Below, piece by piece: positions 8,673 through 18,020 of a stretch of DNA of 64,000 nucleotides (position 1 is the stretch's first letter; each line of letters opens with the position of its first letter). The position numbers and the translations under genes were made by a program. This stretch comes from G963663315 sp965208975 (GTDB lineage: Bacteria > Pseudomonadota > Gammaproteobacteria > Arenicellales > Poriferihabitantaceae): contig CBDBQH010000003.1 in assembly GCA_965208975.1 (NCBI GenBank), positions 1,426,001-1,490,000 of the forward strand, in the 5' to 3' direction. The notes below the pieces were generated by a model that saw only the letters and a list, made by a program, of their open reading frames with translations, was not told where the DNA came from and did no database searches.

Positions 8673-8760
8673 AACCTCAATCCCCTGATAACTGTTTCGA
8701 GAAGTTTTTGGCGCCGTTATTCTGGTTGCAGATGACTGACGATGACTCCAGCCAATACTT

Positions 8761-10383
8761 TCAGGCGTTGTCCCGCCGGATGAGATCCGCGGCTTTTTCG
8801 GCGACCATGATCACCGGGGCATTGGTATTGCCGGAGATGACGGTGGGGAACACAGAGGCATCCACCACTCTCAGGTTCTGCATCCGATGGACTCGCAGAT
8901 CCTGGTCGACGACCGATGACGGCAGATCCGGCCCCATCATACAGGTGCTGGTCGGGTGGAAAACGGTTTCGCTGCGTTCCCGGATATCCTCGATAATCTG
9001 TGATTCGGATTGAACAGACTCACCGGGGAGAATCTCGCTTTCGATGATTTGCCGGAACGCAGGTGTTGCCGCCATTTCCCGCAGAATCCGGAATCCTTCG
9101 ATCAGTTCCTGTATGTCGTGGTCGGTCGATAAATAACCGGGATCAATGTTCGGGTATTCCAGCGGGTCTTTCGATGCAATACGGATGGCGCCGCGGCTGG
9201 TCGGGCGGCATTGGCAAATTCCGTTCTGGATGGCGGGCCAGGAATCCGGGTGCATCAATGGCCGCTCGCCTTTGGGTGATGTCAGATAGGTCAGAGCCGA
9301 AAAATACAGCTGCAGGTTGGGGCGTTGCCGCTGTGGATGGCTTTTAATGAAGCCACCGGCCTGATTGACGCTGAGAGACAACGGCCCCCTTCTGAACAGG
9401 ACATATTTCAGCCCGGCATAGAGTTTGCCCCACCAGGGATAGAGTTGGTTGTTCAGCGTGGGTATTTTTGATCGATAAAAATGGGTCAGCGCCAGATGGT
9501 CCTGAAGGTTACGACCGACCTGCGGGCTATCCAGAACTACGTCAATCTCATGCTGGCGCAGGAGTTTTCCCGGGCCGATGCCGGATAGTTGCAGTAACTG
9601 GGGGGAGTTGACGGCGCCAGCGCAGACAATGACTTCCCGGCTGGCGCGAATCTGTCGGATTTCACCGTTTTGCAGATATTCCACCCCGACCGCTTTTTTA
9701 TTGTCGAAAAGAATCCGCGTGACCTGCGCGTTCAGTTCGATATTGCAGTTTGGTTTCGCGAGCGCCGGGCGCAGGTACGCTTTTGCCGTAGACATGCGGA
9801 ATCCGTTTTTGGTGGTGATCTGGTACATGCCGACTCCTTCCTGGGTTGCGCCATTGAAATCCGGGTTCGGTTTCAGGCCGTATTGCCGGGCCGCCTCGAT
9901 AAAAGTGTGGCAGGTGGGGTGATACGAAGCGCTCGGATCATTGACGTACAGGGGGCCACTGTCGCCGCGAAAGGCGTCGCCCCCGCGTGAATTGGTCTCG
10001 GATTTCATGAAATATGGCAACACGTTGTCCCAGCCCCAGTCCGGGTTGCCCATGTTCCGCCAGTCGTTATAATCTTCGCGCTGACCGCGAATGTAGACCA
10101 TGGCGTTGATCGAGCTGGAACCGCCCATGACCCGGCCTCGCGGCCAGTAGCTTGTTCTGCCGTTCAGCCGGGGTTGCGCCAGGGTGGTATAGCGCCAGTT
10201 GACGGACGGGTCATAAAAGGTCTTGCCATAGCCTATCGGTGTCTGCACCCAGAACTTCCGGTCGCTGCCGCCGGCTTCCAGTACCAGGACGGTATAACAT
10301 CCGTTGTTCGCCAGCCGTCTGGCCAGGACCGACCCTGCGGAGCCGGAGCCGATGATAATGAAGTCAACCGGCGTCTGAGTCAT
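8761..10383 (-). CDS. GMC family oxidoreductase, choline-dehydrogenase-like
   Basis: A 540-residue flavoprotein. FAD-binding IIGSGSAGSVLARRL is at the N-terminus, followed by WPRGRVMGGSSSINAMVYIRG and the second GMC signature GAVNSPQLLQLSGIGP. The C-terminal active site is VFHPTSTCMMGP with GNTNAPVIMVAEKAADLI. The H-x-T-x-CMMG pattern and size fit the BetA-like branch, which oxidises alcohols such as choline. The exact substrate is not certain. The gene starts 6 bp after pncB on the same strand. An MttB-family gene and a GFA-family protein lie close by, which suggests a role in methylated-amine or alcohol use, but this is inference. Confidence 0.88.
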   Translation of the reverse strand: MTQTPVDFIIIGSGSAGSVLARRLANNGCYTVLVLEAGGSDRKFWVQTPIGYGKTFYDPSVNWRYTTLAQPRLNGRTSYWPRGRVMGGSSSINAMVYIRGQREDYNDWRNMGNPDWGWDNVLPYFMKSETNSRGGDAFRGDSGPLYVNDPSASYHPTCHTFIEAARQYGLKPNPDFNGATQEGVGMYQITTKNGFRMSTAKAYLRPALAKPNCNIELNAQVTRILFDNKKAVGVEYLQNGEIRQIRASREVIVCAGAVNSPQLLQLSGIGPGKLLRQHEIDVVLDSPQVGRNLQDHLALTHFYRSKIPTLNNQLYPWWGKLYAGLKYVLFRRGPLSLSVNQAGGFIKSHPQRQRPNLQLYFSALTYLTSPKGERPLMHPDSWPAIQNGICQCRPTSRGAIRIASKDPLEYPNIDPGYLSTDHDIQELIEGFRILREMAATPAFRQIIESEILPGESVQSESQIIEDIRERSETVFHPTSTCMMGPDLPSSVVDQDLRVHRMQNLRVVDASVFPTVISGNTNAPVIMVAEKAADLIRRDNA

Positions 10384-10389
10384 GGGTTA

Positions 10390-11694
10390 TCAGACGGTGA
10401 CCTCATAACGACCGATCTGGTCGCGGCCAAATATCCTGAGATAACGTTCGATTTCGCTGTGGGGGCCGGTCGCCTTTTCCAGGTTATCCGATATTTTCAC
10501 GGTTGGGTGTCCTTTGGCCCGGGTGGCCTTGCAGACCACGGAAAACGGATTGAGCCGATCATTAGGGGTCGGTGAGCAGTCCCGGAAATCGTTGGTCAGA
10601 TTGGTGCCCCAGCCAAAGCCAACCCGCACCCGGCCATCGAAATGATGATAAACCATTTCAATTTCATCAATATCCAGACCGTCTGAGAAAATCAGCAGTT
10701 TCTCCTTCGGCTCCTGATTCATCGAGTTCCACCACTGGATCAATTCTTCGCCTCCGGCGACCGGCTGCTTGGAGTCGATGCGAAATCCGCTCCAATCCGC
10801 AATCCATTGCGGCGCGTTTCTCAAAAAAGCGGTCGTGCCGAACGTGTCGGGCAGGGCAACCAGCAAATTTCCGTCGTAAGTCCGTTGCCAGCTTTCCAGC
10901 ACTTTATAGGGGGCGCACAGTAATTCGTCATCACTGCCTGCGGTCGCGGCGATAACCATCGGCAGTTCATGGGCGTTGGTGCCAATCGCCTCGAGGTCGT
11001 GATTCATCGCCAGCAGCACATTGCTCGTGCCAATGAATTTGTCACCCAGCCCCTCCTTCAACGCTTCAACGCACCAGTTATGCCATAAAAAACCATGCCT
11101 CCTGCGAGTGCCGAAATCAGCCAGCCGCAGATTGGGCAAGCGGTTCAGGCGCATGACTTTTTCCCACAGTCTGGTTTTGGCCCGGGCATACGTGACATCC
11201 AGTTCAAATCGCCCTGTATTTTTCAGCGCCGACCTGGATCTCAATTCGCTGATGATGGTCAGCACGGGCAGTTCCCATAGGGTTACATTGGCCCAGCTAC
11301 CATGGAAATCAATCCGGTACTGGTCATTTTCAACTCTGAGGTCATACTCCGGCAGGCGAAACGCTTCCAGCCAGTCAATGAACTCCGGGCTGAACAGTCG
11401 TTCCTTGCCATAAAACGTGTTGCCCGCCAGCCAGATTTTCTCCTTCTTGGAGAGGCTGATTGTCCGCGCGTGGTCCAGCTGCTCCGCCAGCTCGAGTGGA
11501 TCAATTTCCTGTGCCAGCCGGACATGCCGGGAACGATTGACCAATGAGAAAGTGACCGGGATAGAGGAAAACTCCTTCCAGATTGTTTGCAGCATCAGCA
11601 GCTTGTAGACATCCGTATCCAGCAGGCTCCTGACAATCGGGTCCAGTTTGAAGGTGTGGTCGTGTACTCGCTTTGCCAGGTCAGTTGTGGTCAT
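10390..11694 (-). CDS. pncB: Nicotinate phosphoribosyltransferase
   Basis: A 434-residue enzyme of NAD salvage that joins nicotinate to phosphoribosyl pyrophosphate. Landmarks are LLDTDVYKLLMLQTIWKEF at the N-terminus, FGTRRRHG, GTSNVLLA, and VALPDTFGTTAFL with the substrate-binding loops. FSDGLDIDEIEMVYHHF and FGWGTNLTNDF close the phosphate site. It is probably the first gene of a two-gene unit with the GMC oxidoreductase. The 128-bp gap to the divergent MttB-family gene must hold promoters for both directions. Confidence 0.96.
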   Translation of the reverse strand: MTTTDLAKRVHDHTFKLDPIVRSLLDTDVYKLLMLQTIWKEFSSIPVTFSLVNRSRHVRLAQEIDPLELAEQLDHARTISLSKKEKIWLAGNTFYGKERLFSPEFIDWLEAFRLPEYDLRVENDQYRIDFHGSWANVTLWELPVLTIISELRSRSALKNTGRFELDVTYARAKTRLWEKVMRLNRLPNLRLADFGTRRRHGFLWHNWCVEALKEGLGDKFIGTSNVLLAMNHDLEAIGTNAHELPMVIAATAGSDDELLCAPYKVLESWQRTYDGNLLVALPDTFGTTAFLRNAPQWIADWSGFRIDSKQPVAGGEELIQWWNSMNQEPKEKLLIFSDGLDIDEIEMVYHHFDGRVRVGFGWGTNLTNDFRDCSPTPNDRLNPFSVVCKATRAKGHPTVKISDNLEKATGPHSEIERYLRIFGRDQIGRYEVTV

Positions 11695-11822
11695 GGGTGA
11701 ACGAATGAGATATTTTCATTATCGAAATGTCTGTGCTGGCTTCCTGGCGATTTGCAGGGTTATTATAGCCTGATTGCGCTGTCCGTGATATAAGCGTTCA
11801 TTCACCTTGAGGGACAATCAGT

Positions 11823-13394
11823 ATGGTACGAACTTCAGGCCGTAGCCGCCGTGGTAAAAACCGGAATATTGAGCCGGCCAGCAGAGGAATTCCACAATTA
11901 CCCCGTGGGCAGTTGGTGAATCGCTTCTCTTCTGTCCAGGCCCTGGATGAAGAGCAGATTGAGCGGATTCATGACGCTTCGATGGATATTCTGGAGCGCC
12001 ACGGTATCGAAGTGCTCGGTGAGCAGGCGCTGGACGTTTTCAGGAAGGCCGGGGCCAGGGTGGATGACGATGGCATGGTACGCATGGACCGGGGGCTGGT
12101 GATGGAGGCCATTTCGACTGCTCCGGCCGAGTTCAGTGTGGTTCCCCGAAACCCGGACAATACCATTCGCTGTGGCGGTAACGCGATCAATTTCGGGATG
12201 GTGTCGGGACCTCCCAATGTGCATGACCGGATCAATGGCCGGCGACCGGGTAATCTTTCCGATTACAGGAAGCTCGTCAGTCTGGGGCAATTCTTCAATG
12301 TGATCACTTTCTTCGGCAATCAGGCTGTGGCGGTCACGGACCTGCCTGTCAATACACGCCACCTGGATGCGGCGTTGACCAGTCTGACATTGAGCGATAA
12401 GCCGTTTTTTACTATCGGGATTGGCGCCGAGCGGGGGTTGGACGCGATCAGGATGTGCGCCATCGCCAAGGGGTTGAATCTTGAGGATATGGTGGATCAT
12501 CCAACGGTGATGACCAATATCAATATCAATTCACCGAGAAAGCTGGATGATTCGATGGCATACGGGGCGATGCAGCTCGCCGTGTTGGGGCAGCCGGTTG
12601 TCGTCACACCGTTTACCCTGATGGGGGCGATGACCCCGGTGACCATGGCCGGCGCTCTGGCGCAACAGAACGCTGAAGCGTTGCTCGGCGTCAGCTTGCT
12701 GCAACTGACCCGGCCAGGTTGTCCGGTGGGATATGGCGGCTTTACCTCCAATGTCGATATGCGTTCCGGTTCCCCGGCGTTCGGCACTCCGGAAAACGCC
12801 CTCGCCAACCTGGCCGGAGGACAACTGGCGAGAAGATATAATCTGCCCTATCGAACCAGCGCCTGTAACGCATCGAATGCGGTGGATTGCCAGTCCGCCT
12901 GGGAAACCGGGATGGCGTTGTGGAGCGCCGTGATGGGGCATGGCAACTTCATCTATCACGCTGCGGGATGGCTGGAAGGGGGATTGGTCGCTTCGTTCGA
13001 GAAGATCATGATTGACTGCGAGATGCTTCAGCATATCGCGGCATTGTTACGCCCCGTGGCAGTGAATGATCAGACCCTGGCGCTCGAAGCGATGGATGAA
13101 GTGGGGCCGGGCGGACACTTTTTCGGATGTGATCATACCATGGCGCGATACAAAACCGCGTTCTATGAACCTTTCATGAGTGATTGGCAAAACAGTCAGA
13201 GTTGGCAGGAAGGCGGAGCGAAGGACGCGACCATGCGGGCAACCGAAATGTGGCAACGCGCCCTGGATGAATATGAGCCGCCGCCGATTGAGCCGGCCGT
13301 GAAGGAAGAACTGGAAGGTTATGTCGCCAGACGCAAGGAAGAACTGGGGCGGGAAGAACCTCGGCTGGAGCCGGACTATTTGCGGGGTGGATAG
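11823..13394 (+). CDS. Trimethylamine methyltransferase (MttB) family protein, non-pyrrolysine type
   Basis: A 523-residue MttB-superfamily protein (COG5598 type). ERIHDASMDILERHGIEVLG is the typical opening, followed by a barrel with PNVHD and PVVVTPFTLMGAMTPVTMAGALAQQNAEALLG split over neighbouring strands. The frame is open with no amber codon, so it is not the pyrrolysine enzyme for trimethylamine. Characterised relatives without pyrrolysine demethylate quaternary amines such as glycine betaine or L-carnitine onto a corrinoid protein. No corrinoid protein or activase is seen here, so the partner must be elsewhere. The last 19 bp overlap the convergent GFA gene. Confidence 0.85.
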   Translation: MVRTSGRSRRGKNRNIEPASRGIPQLPRGQLVNRFSSVQALDEEQIERIHDASMDILERHGIEVLGEQALDVFRKAGARVDDDGMVRMDRGLVMEAISTAPAEFSVVPRNPDNTIRCGGNAINFGMVSGPPNVHDRINGRRPGNLSDYRKLVSLGQFFNVITFFGNQAVAVTDLPVNTRHLDAALTSLTLSDKPFFTIGIGAERGLDAIRMCAIAKGLNLEDMVDHPTVMTNININSPRKLDDSMAYGAMQLAVLGQPVVVTPFTLMGAMTPVTMAGALAQQNAEALLGVSLLQLTRPGCPVGYGGFTSNVDMRSGSPAFGTPENALANLAGGQLARRYNLPYRTSACNASNAVDCQSAWETGMALWSAVMGHGNFIYHAAGWLEGGLVASFEKIMIDCEMLQHIAALLRPVAVNDQTLALEAMDEVGPGGHFFGCDHTMARYKTAFYEPFMSDWQNSQSWQEGGAKDATMRATEMWQRALDEYEPPPIEPAVKEELEGYVARRKEELGREEPRLEPDYLRGG

Positions 13395-14224
13395 CGGTCG
13401 TAGCCGGGTAAATCGGGATCCGGTTCGCTCCAGTTGGCCTTGTCGGCGATAAAAATATTGTCATCGGCCTTGCACCCCGGATCGTCATCGAGGGCGCCCA
13501 ACGGGATGACGGCGATGTTTCTGTCGGTATCGACTCGCGGTAGTCCCGCCCCGCATTTCTTGCAGAATACATGGGTGAAATACCTGGCGCGAGGTAGCTT
13601 GTAGCTGGTCAGACGGTCACTTCCCTGTGTAAAATTGACTGCATCATCGGCTGTGAACCCGTTGGTGGTAAATGCGGCGGAACGCTCCTGTCTGCATCGG
13701 GAACAGTAACAGTTATGCACCGCCTTGAACGGCAGGGTCACCTCGAAGCGGACATCACCGCACAGACAGCTTCCCCGGACTATTCCCGCAGAGGGTTCGG
13801 ATAGCGGCGGATTATCATATACCGGCCCCGGAGCCTCCGGCGCGTGGTCGTCGTGTTTTGGCAGGTCGTCGGTAATGTCGAGCCAGGGGGCCTTGGAGTC
13901 CACAAAGATATGCGCGGAAATTGCCGGGCCGTCGTCATGCGATCCGGCCGGGACGAACATGAATCGACCGTTGTCATCCGCGTTGGGGACCACCGAACCG
14001 CAGTCCCGGCAGAAGGAGCGGGTCAATACGGGAGAGGAGTGATAGTCCACGATGGTGTTCCGTTCGCCGGTCCAGTGGAAATTTTCCTCCGCCACGAAAT
14101 AGTAGGTGCCATACGCCGCGCCATGCGTCTTTCTGCACATCTGGCAGTGGCAGTGGTAGGAAGATTCTGGTTGCCCGGAAAATTCCCAGGATACGCTGCC
14201 GCACAGGCACTGGCCTTTACTCAT
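13376..14224 (-). CDS. GFA-family protein with two Mss4-like zinc domains
   Basis: A 282-residue protein made of two copies of the GFA fold. Copy 1 has GQCLCGSVSWEF, YHCHCQMCRKTHGA and SFCRDCGS. Copy 2 (from about residue 145) has GSCLCGDVRFEV, HNCYCSRCRQERSA and VFCKKCGAGL. The paired Cys clusters are zinc ligands. Most members are single-domain and of unknown function; the family is named after glutathione-dependent formaldehyde-activating enzyme. The location beside a demethylase-like gene is suggestive of one-carbon metabolism but not proof. Confidence 0.85.
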   Translation of the reverse strand: MSKGQCLCGSVSWEFSGQPESSYHCHCQMCRKTHGAAYGTYYFVAEENFHWTGERNTIVDYHSSPVLTRSFCRDCGSVVPNADDNGRFMFVPAGSHDDGPAISAHIFVDSKAPWLDITDDLPKHDDHAPEAPGPVYDNPPLSEPSAGIVRGSCLCGDVRFEVTLPFKAVHNCYCSRCRQERSAAFTTNGFTADDAVNFTQGSDRLTSYKLPRARYFTHVFCKKCGAGLPRVDTDRNIAVIPLGALDDDPGCKADDNIFIADKANWSEPDPDLPGYDRYPPRK

Positions 14225-14353
14225 GATTTTGTCCTCATTTTGTCCTCAAGCGCTTTTACATTATCCTGACAGTGAATCATTTTTATTTCAAGCAGATTGT
14301 TCGATAATCCATGATCTCCGATACTATCCACTCCTGTCAATCGGGCGAGACCC

Positions 14354-15631
14354 ATGAAAATCGAAATCCTGTGTACCGGGGATGAAATTCTGACCGGCAA
14401 GACGATCAATACCAATTACAGCCATATCGCCCGGCGGCTGACTGAAAACGGATTCAATACGATATGGGGAACCGTGGTCGGTGATGATCTCGCCAGCCTG
14501 GCGCGGGCCTTTCACCTGGCTGGACAAAGGGCGGATGCCGTGATCGTCAATGGCGGCCTGGGGCCGACAGTCGATGATCTGTCCCAACAGGCGGCGGCGC
14601 AAGCGGCCGGGGTCGAACTCGAATTGTCCCGGCAGTGGCTGGATAGAATTGAAGCCTGGTATATTGCAAGAGACCGGAAGATGCCTGCTGGCAACGTCAA
14701 GCAGGCCATGTTGCCGGTTGGTTCACAATGGATAGATAATCCGGTTGGCACCGCCTGCGGGTTTGCGATGGATCTTGGTGGCGCCCGATTTTTCTTTACT
14801 CCGGGAGTGCCGATGGAATTACGGCGTATGCTCGAAGAACAAATTCTTCCCCGGTTACAGGCAATGCGCGGCAAATCGGTTTTGACGCGGATCAAACGCT
14901 TCCACACATTCGGTATCGGTGAGGCGCGGGCGGATCGCATACTGGATGGGGTCGAGTCGCTGGCCGATGACGGCGCGGTCAAGCTCGGCTTCCAGTCTCA
15001 CTACCCACAGCTTGAAATCAAGTTGACGCTGCATGGGGATTCACAGACAGGACTTGATCAGAAAATCACGCCGGTGGCGACTGAGGTCAGGAAGCGGCTG
15101 GGAAACTTTGTGCTGTGTGAGGATGAGCGGTCGGTGGAGGGGGAAATCATTGGTATGTTGCAACAGGTTGGGGGGAGCGTCAGCATCGTGGAAATGCACA
15201 CTGCGGGCAGGGTAACCGCCCGTCTTGTGAGCGCGGCGGATAGCGCTGAATGTGTAAGAAGCGGAATGGTGTCGGTTGATGTCGGGCAGCTGTTGGAGTA
15301 CACGGGTATTGCGGAGCCGGTGTCACAGACGCTGGATAGTCGGCTGGCGGTTTGCCTGGCTGACGCCATTGTGGCGCGCGGTGGTTCATCTCATGCTCTC
15401 GTGACGCTGATGGAGCCACCGGAATCGCCAGACAGACAGGGCCAAGGACAATACGCGGCGGACATTATGGTTGCGATATCGGATGGCGAGGCTGGCGTCA
15501 GCCGGACGGCCCGGTTGCCGGGCAGTCCGGAATGGATCCGGCTGGGGGCCGTGGAACTGGCGCTGGATTGCCTGAGGCGCTATCTGTCGGGCCTGCCTGT
15601 ACGAGAGCGAATTGACTCTGAACTACACTAA
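14354..15631 (+). CDS. CinA-like protein with degenerate deamidase half
   Basis: A 425-residue protein. Residues 1-170 are the MoCF-like nucleotide-binding domain of CinA (EILCTGDEILTGKTINTNY, VNGGLGPTVDD, FTPGVPMELRRM). The C-terminal half aligns with the NMN-deamidase (PncC) domain, but the active-site motif, normally ESCTGG, reads EMHTAGR, so the catalytic Ser is a Met. The half is therefore probably not a working deamidase. In intact CinA the protein hydrolyses ADP-ribose and deamidates NMN in the pyridine nucleotide cycle. pncB is 2.7 kb away. It converges with the DUF1015 gene, overlapping by 4 bp. Confidence 0.85.
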   Translation: MKIEILCTGDEILTGKTINTNYSHIARRLTENGFNTIWGTVVGDDLASLARAFHLAGQRADAVIVNGGLGPTVDDLSQQAAAQAAGVELELSRQWLDRIEAWYIARDRKMPAGNVKQAMLPVGSQWIDNPVGTACGFAMDLGGARFFFTPGVPMELRRMLEEQILPRLQAMRGKSVLTRIKRFHTFGIGEARADRILDGVESLADDGAVKLGFQSHYPQLEIKLTLHGDSQTGLDQKITPVATEVRKRLGNFVLCEDERSVEGEIIGMLQQVGGSVSIVEMHTAGRVTARLVSAADSAECVRSGMVSVDVGQLLEYTGIAEPVSQTLDSRLAVCLADAIVARGGSSHALVTLMEPPESPDRQGQGQYAADIMVAISDGEAGVSRTARLPGSPEWIRLGAVELALDCLRRYLSGLPVRERIDSELH

Positions 15632-16872
15632 TCCCGCTTGAGTCGGACGAAAATCCCGGAACGGCATTTGGGGTCGAAATAAGTGGATTTCGGCGGCATT
15701 AACGCGCCGGAATCGGCCACATCCATCAATTGACTCATCGAAGTCGCGTGGCAGGCAAACACCATGTCCCATCCTTCCTCACATTTCTGCCTGATTTCCG
15801 CGTCCGTATTGATACCGGCAATGTAGTCGAGGCGCGGATTGCTGCGTGTATCCGCGATGCCGAGAATCGGCTCGAGAACCAGGTTCTGCAGAATCATGAC
15901 ATCCAGGGATTCGACCGGATTATCCTGCTGGATATATTCGGGCTTGACATTCAATTGATACCAGCCATTGTTCAGATACATGCCGAATTCTCCATGCCGG
16001 GTGGGCGCGAAGCCGGTTTGACCGGAGACCTTGCGAACATCGAAACAGGTTTTCAGAGCTTCGACAATGGCGGACTCGGTCAGACCGTTCAAATCCTTGA
16101 CGCAACGATGGAAGGGCAATAATTTGAGTTGGTTATCCGGGAACAGAGCCACCAGAAACTGGTTCCAGGGTTCCTTGCCCGTGTTGCCGTATTTGTCGCG
16201 CATGATTCTGGCGTAACGGTAACCGGAGGCGGCGCGGTGATGGCCGTCGGTCAGGTACGTGGTTTCGACAGGAGCGAACAGTGTAATCAGCTGCGCCTGC
16301 CGTTCACGGTCCGCGACCCGCCAGATTCTTTGACAAACGCCGTCTGTGCCAGAAAATTCCAGCTCCGGCCGGTTTGCGGTGATCTGTTCGATACAGCGGT
16401 CAATGTCCGGCTTCTGGTTATAGGTCAGACAGATCGGACTCGACGAGGCCCCGACTACGACCTGGTATTGCGCCAGCAGGTCCTCCCGGTCGCTGCGGGT
16501 GTTTTCGTGTTTGCGCATGGCGCCCCGCTCATATTCATCGACCGAAACTTCACAAACCACTCCGGTTTGCAGATGGTCTTTGGTATCGAGCTGGTAGATG
16601 AACAGACAGGGTTGTTCCAGCACATCGAACGAGCCGTCCGACAACAATCGGTCGAGGTTTTCCTTATTCGATAACAGGAGCTGTTCGGGGGTCATCGGGT
16701 GGCCGGGTGGCAGGTCCTCCAGCAACCGCATGGTATTGAGAAAATTGCGTGGATTGTTTTCTGCGAATATGCGGCGTTGTTGTGGTGACACGGAGTCATA
16801 CGCCGGGGAAACGACCTCCCCGGCATGGTCAGCGTTGACTACAAAACCGTCGAATGGTTTTATTCCTGGCAC
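15628..16872 (-). CDS. DUF1015 family protein
   Basis: A 414-residue protein with the family's opening IKPFDGFVVNADHAGEVVSP-AYD, then YQLDTKDHLQTGV and the strongly conserved YLTDGHHRAASGYRYA. The function is not established. Genes of this family very often lie next to serine biosynthesis genes, as here, 15 bp downstream of serC. A role connected with serine or phosphoserine handling is inferred from context only. No signal peptide or membrane segment is visible. Confidence 0.88.
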   Translation of the reverse strand: MPGIKPFDGFVVNADHAGEVVSPAYDSVSPQQRRIFAENNPRNFLNTMRLLEDLPPGHPMTPEQLLLSNKENLDRLLSDGSFDVLEQPCLFIYQLDTKDHLQTGVVCEVSVDEYERGAMRKHENTRSDREDLLAQYQVVVGASSSPICLTYNQKPDIDRCIEQITANRPELEFSGTDGVCQRIWRVADRERQAQLITLFAPVETTYLTDGHHRAASGYRYARIMRDKYGNTGKEPWNQFLVALFPDNQLKLLPFHRCVKDLNGLTESAIVEALKTCFDVRKVSGQTGFAPTRHGEFGMYLNNGWYQLNVKPEYIQQDNPVESLDVMILQNLVLEPILGIADTRSNPRLDYIAGINTDAEIRQKCEEGWDMVFACHATSMSQLMDVADSGALMPPKSTYFDPKCRSGIFVRLKRD

Positions 16873-16887
16873 GGAAGAAGTACTCCG

Positions 16888-17976
16888 TCAACCGTTATCT
16901 TGTGCAAATTCACGCATGAACCCGGCCAGAGCTTCGACACTGGATTTTGGCATCGCGTTATAGATACTGGCCCGGCAACCGCCGACGCTGCGATGCCCCT
17001 TGAGGTTCATCAGATCGGCCTGTGCGGCCTGTTCCAGGAATTTCCGTTCCAGGTCTTCATCCGCGAGCCGGAACACCACGTTCATGTGTGAGCGGCTGGC
17101 CGTCTCGACCGGGCAACTGTAGTATCCGCCGCTGGCGTCAATCGTGTCATACAGGAGGCCCGCCTTGATCGAAGCGGCCGCCTCCATGGCGGGTAATCCG
17201 CCTTGTCGCATCATCCATTTGAGGACCTTGCCGAACAGGTAGATCGGGAACATCGGCGGGGTGTTGAACATGGAGTCTTTCGCTTGATGGATGTCGTACC
17301 GGAGATAGCGCCCCATATTCCGGTTACAGGATTCGAGAATCGAATTGCGGATAAAGACGACCGCCATTCCAGCGGGGCCAAGGTTCTTTTGCGCTCCGCC
17401 GTAGACCAGATCGAATTTTTCCCAGGGTAACGGGCGGGCCATGTATTCAGAAGACACATCGCCGACCAGTGGAACTTCCACATCCGGCCATTCGGCAAAG
17501 CGTATACCGCCGATGGTTTCATTGGTTGTTATATGAAGGTAGCGGGTGTTGTCCTGGATCTCTTCGAGCTCATTTGACAATGGCATACGGGTGAAATTAT
17601 GGTCGGAACCGTCCCAGGGTATATAAATGTCGCCATAAGCCCGGGCATCCGTGATAGCTCCCTTGGCCCAACTGCCCGAATGGACGTAAGCTCCTTTCTG
17701 GCCTGGATTCAGCAGATTCATCGGAACCATTGAAAATTGCAGCATGGCGCCACCCTGCAGGAACAGGACACTGAAATCGTCGGGGACTTCAAATACGCGC
17801 CGAGCCAGACTGGTGGCTTCTTGTGCGACTTCGACGAAGTGTTTGCCCCGGTGGCTCATTTCGATCAGGGACATTCCGGCTCCCTGATAGTCGATGAATT
17901 CTTCTTGCGCCTCTTCCAGCGCTTCCAGGGGTAAGGTGCATGGGCCGGCGCTGAAATTATGTTTTCGGTTTGTCAT
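16888..17976 (-). CDS. serC: Phosphoserine aminotransferase
   Basis: A 362-residue class V aminotransferase of the SerC type. HNFSAGPCTLPLEALEEAQ opens the protein. GAGMSLIEMSHRGKHF follows, and the PLP lysine is in VYGGAQKNLGPAGMAV. HRSVGGCRASIYNAMP closes the substrate pocket. It converts 3-phosphohydroxypyruvate plus glutamate to phosphoserine. The order serA-serC-DUF1015 on one strand, with gaps of 44 and 15 bp, indicates an operon for serine synthesis. Confidence 0.96.
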   Translation of the reverse strand: MTNRKHNFSAGPCTLPLEALEEAQEEFIDYQGAGMSLIEMSHRGKHFVEVAQEATSLARRVFEVPDDFSVLFLQGGAMLQFSMVPMNLLNPGQKGAYVHSGSWAKGAITDARAYGDIYIPWDGSDHNFTRMPLSNELEEIQDNTRYLHITTNETIGGIRFAEWPDVEVPLVGDVSSEYMARPLPWEKFDLVYGGAQKNLGPAGMAVVFIRNSILESCNRNMGRYLRYDIHQAKDSMFNTPPMFPIYLFGKVLKWMMRQGGLPAMEAAASIKAGLLYDTIDASGGYYSCPVETASRSHMNVVFRLADEDLERKFLEQAAQADLMNLKGHRSVGGCRASIYNAMPKSSVEALAGFMREFAQDNG

Positions 17977-18020
17977 CAGTGAAGTCTCCGTGTGCAGGGT
18001 CTTGCGTTGGGTGGCTCGTT

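Noticed and set aside
8673..8760. tmRNA gene beside smpB
   Set aside because: The 88-bp gap is too short for ssrA and shows no tRNA-like ends.
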